From assembly GCA_003448025.1 (NCBI GenBank), contig DLXL01000355.1, forward strand, positions 4,987-11,300: a stretch of DNA of 6,314 bases. The letters run 5' to 3'. The stretch comes from Saprospirales bacterium (GTDB lineage Bacteria > Bacteroidota > Bacteroidia > Chitinophagales > Saprospiraceae). The notes beneath the pieces are model-generated. The model did no database searches and was not told the DNA's origin. It saw only the letters and a program-made list of their open reading frames with translations. Position numbers and translations under genes: made by a program. Positions 5,047-6,314 of the stretch are shown here, piece by piece; position 1 is the first letter of the stretch, and the number at the start of each line of letters is the position of its first letter.

Positions 5047-6314
5047 TCACTCAATAACTCTCCTTGACACATACATCACAACTGCCAGGATGGCAAATAA
5101 GCCGAGACTGCCGATGAGCAGGGCGTAATCCTGGAGTTGCAGCACTACAAACAGGAATCCATACAAGAGGGTCATGGTGCCACCCACAATCAAAGCCATT
5201 TTTCCGGATTGAAATAAAGAGCGGGCAAAGATGCCGGTCAAACCCACGGTCATCATTCCTGCAATCAGATAGGCCAGATTAAAGGAAGTATGCTCTGAAA
5301 TGGACACCAGCAAGGTGTAGAAAATGACCAGTGCCAATCCTATCAGAGCGTACTGGAAAGGATGAACGCGCTTTTTCTGTCCCAACTCTATAAAAAACAC
5401 GGTAAGGAAGGTCAAGCCAATGAATAAGATGGCGTATTTAACGGAACGGGTAGATTTCTGGTAATTATCCACCGGCAGCAGAAATGATACCCCAAATGCG
5501 CTTTCCTGAAAAGAATAATTTTGATTGCCCACCCATTGCTGCGGGAAGTTGCGATTCAGATTCAATACTTTCCAGGAGGCTGTAAACCCTTCATTCGTGA
5601 TGTTTTTTTCATCCGGCAAAAAAGCCCCGTTGAAACTGGGGTCCTTCCAGGGCGCAGCCATTTTCACCTCCGTAACTTTTCCTACAGGGGTAAAATACAG
5701 GTAATCAGAGCCTTTTAGCGCCAATTCAATATGGAATTGATGCCCGATATCAGGCTTAATTGACACTGGTACATGAATGCCACTGGTAATCAAATCAGGC
5801 ACTGGCACCCCAGGCTCAAATACGAGCGGTTGATTATTCCAGTTCAGTTTAACCTGATCTGCCAGACCACGCAAATCCGGCACCCCCAGCACTAATACTG
5901 CCTTATCCCAATAAATTGGGGCATTTTCAGGGATCAACTTCTGAATCTGCAAAGGGTTGAACGCACCATCCAGTTGAATCTTACTGCTGTATAATACTAC
6001 CTCAAAAATGCCCCGGTAACGCTTTTCAGGTGCAACTTCACTGTTGATTTTCAGGTCGTCTGGTAAAAAGTAGGCGTATTCTGTCACCTTGCGCACTTTA
6101 TCGCCTTCTGAGGGATAAATGGTCTTTTCATAAGGAACCACCAAAACCGGCCCTTTGATGGTTTAATGCCCTCCCCATTTACTGCTTACTTCCTGGAAAG
6201 CTTCGGCTTTGCGGCCTTCTCTTTCAAAAATAAGGCTTTCCACCATAGACGTTGGAATCAGTAGCGCCAACATCAGTAAAAAAATAAGGATCCCTTTTAC
6301 GGTGATCTGGTTTT
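5047..6314 (-). pseudogene. creD: creD, inner-membrane protein CreD, with one in-frame TAA; 5' end beyond window
   Basis: CreD is an inner-membrane protein linked to envelope integrity and, in enterobacteria, to the CreBC regulon. The frame runs from the right edge to the TGA at 5047-5049 and encodes 420 residues plus one internal stop. The first 49 visible residues contain a transmembrane segment and a family-like ESLIFEREGR. Codon 50 (6165-6163) is TAA. Immediately after it the same frame continues TIKGPVLVVPY, then RGIFEVVLY and FGVSFLLPVDNYQKSTRSVKY, then five hydrophobic segments in the last 130 residues. CreD homologues commonly have Gln at the interrupted position (E. coli has GPQKLVGP), so a single C-to-T change from CAA would explain it. 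No frameshift or other damage is visible. The fragment after the stop has no ATG near its beginning; a TTG at 6144 lies inside the conserved core and is unlikely as a genuine start. It could be a recent pseudogene, a sequencing error, or rarely translated by readthrough. Confidence 0.88.

Noticed and set aside
5047..6144. A complete 365-residue gene starting at TTG 6144
   Set aside because: The TTG lies inside the conserved GPVLVVPY motif of CreD, and recognisable CreD sequence continues upstream in the same frame past the TAA.
6163..6165. TAA recoded as glutamine in this genome
   Set aside because: The SulP gene and the small exported protein gene both end at TAA in sensible positions, so TAA works as a stop here; a genome-wide reassignment is not supported.

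Overview
The window looks like chromosomal DNA from a member of the Bacteroidota. Three things point there: a PorQ-type type IX secretion protein, start sites without a Shine-Dalgarno sequence (A/T-rich leaders before the genes at 2465, 3066 and 3779), and a TAnnTTTG promoter motif upstream of one gene. A lineage below phylum cannot be read from the sequence. No phage, insertion sequence, tRNA, rRNA or CRISPR array is visible.

Layout. Positions 1-58 hold an 8-bp tandem repeat, followed by a hairpin terminator (76-101). Next comes a leftward module: a beta-carbonic anhydrase (148-777), a SulP anion transporter with a C-terminal STAS domain (870-2465), and upstream of these a small exported or membrane-anchored protein of unknown function (2552-2863). 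After a 202-bp divergent intergenic region come two rightward genes: a lipoprotein made of MORN-2 repeats (3066-3677) and porQ (3779-4837). They are separated by a 28-bp-arm palindrome. The 209 bp between porQ and the convergent creD is filled by two nested inverted repeats. The right end carries creD on the minus strand, in frame throughout but interrupted by one TAA codon and running off the window edge.

How the genes work together. SulP and carbonic anhydrase form a recognised bicarbonate pair: the transporter moves HCO3- (or another anion) and the enzyme interconverts it with CO2. PorQ belongs to the outer-membrane machinery that attaches type IX cargo to the cell surface. The MORN-2 lipoprotein may share its transcript, but a functional link is not shown. 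CreD is an inner-membrane envelope protein and would be truncated here if the TAA is real.

The most unusual content is (a) the single in-frame stop in an otherwise well-preserved creD and (b) a set of palindromes built from degenerate 8-9 bp units, with shared tips (TCACC...GGTGA) and 8-nt loops, placed directly next to stop codons. I did not find a clearly new multi-gene system.
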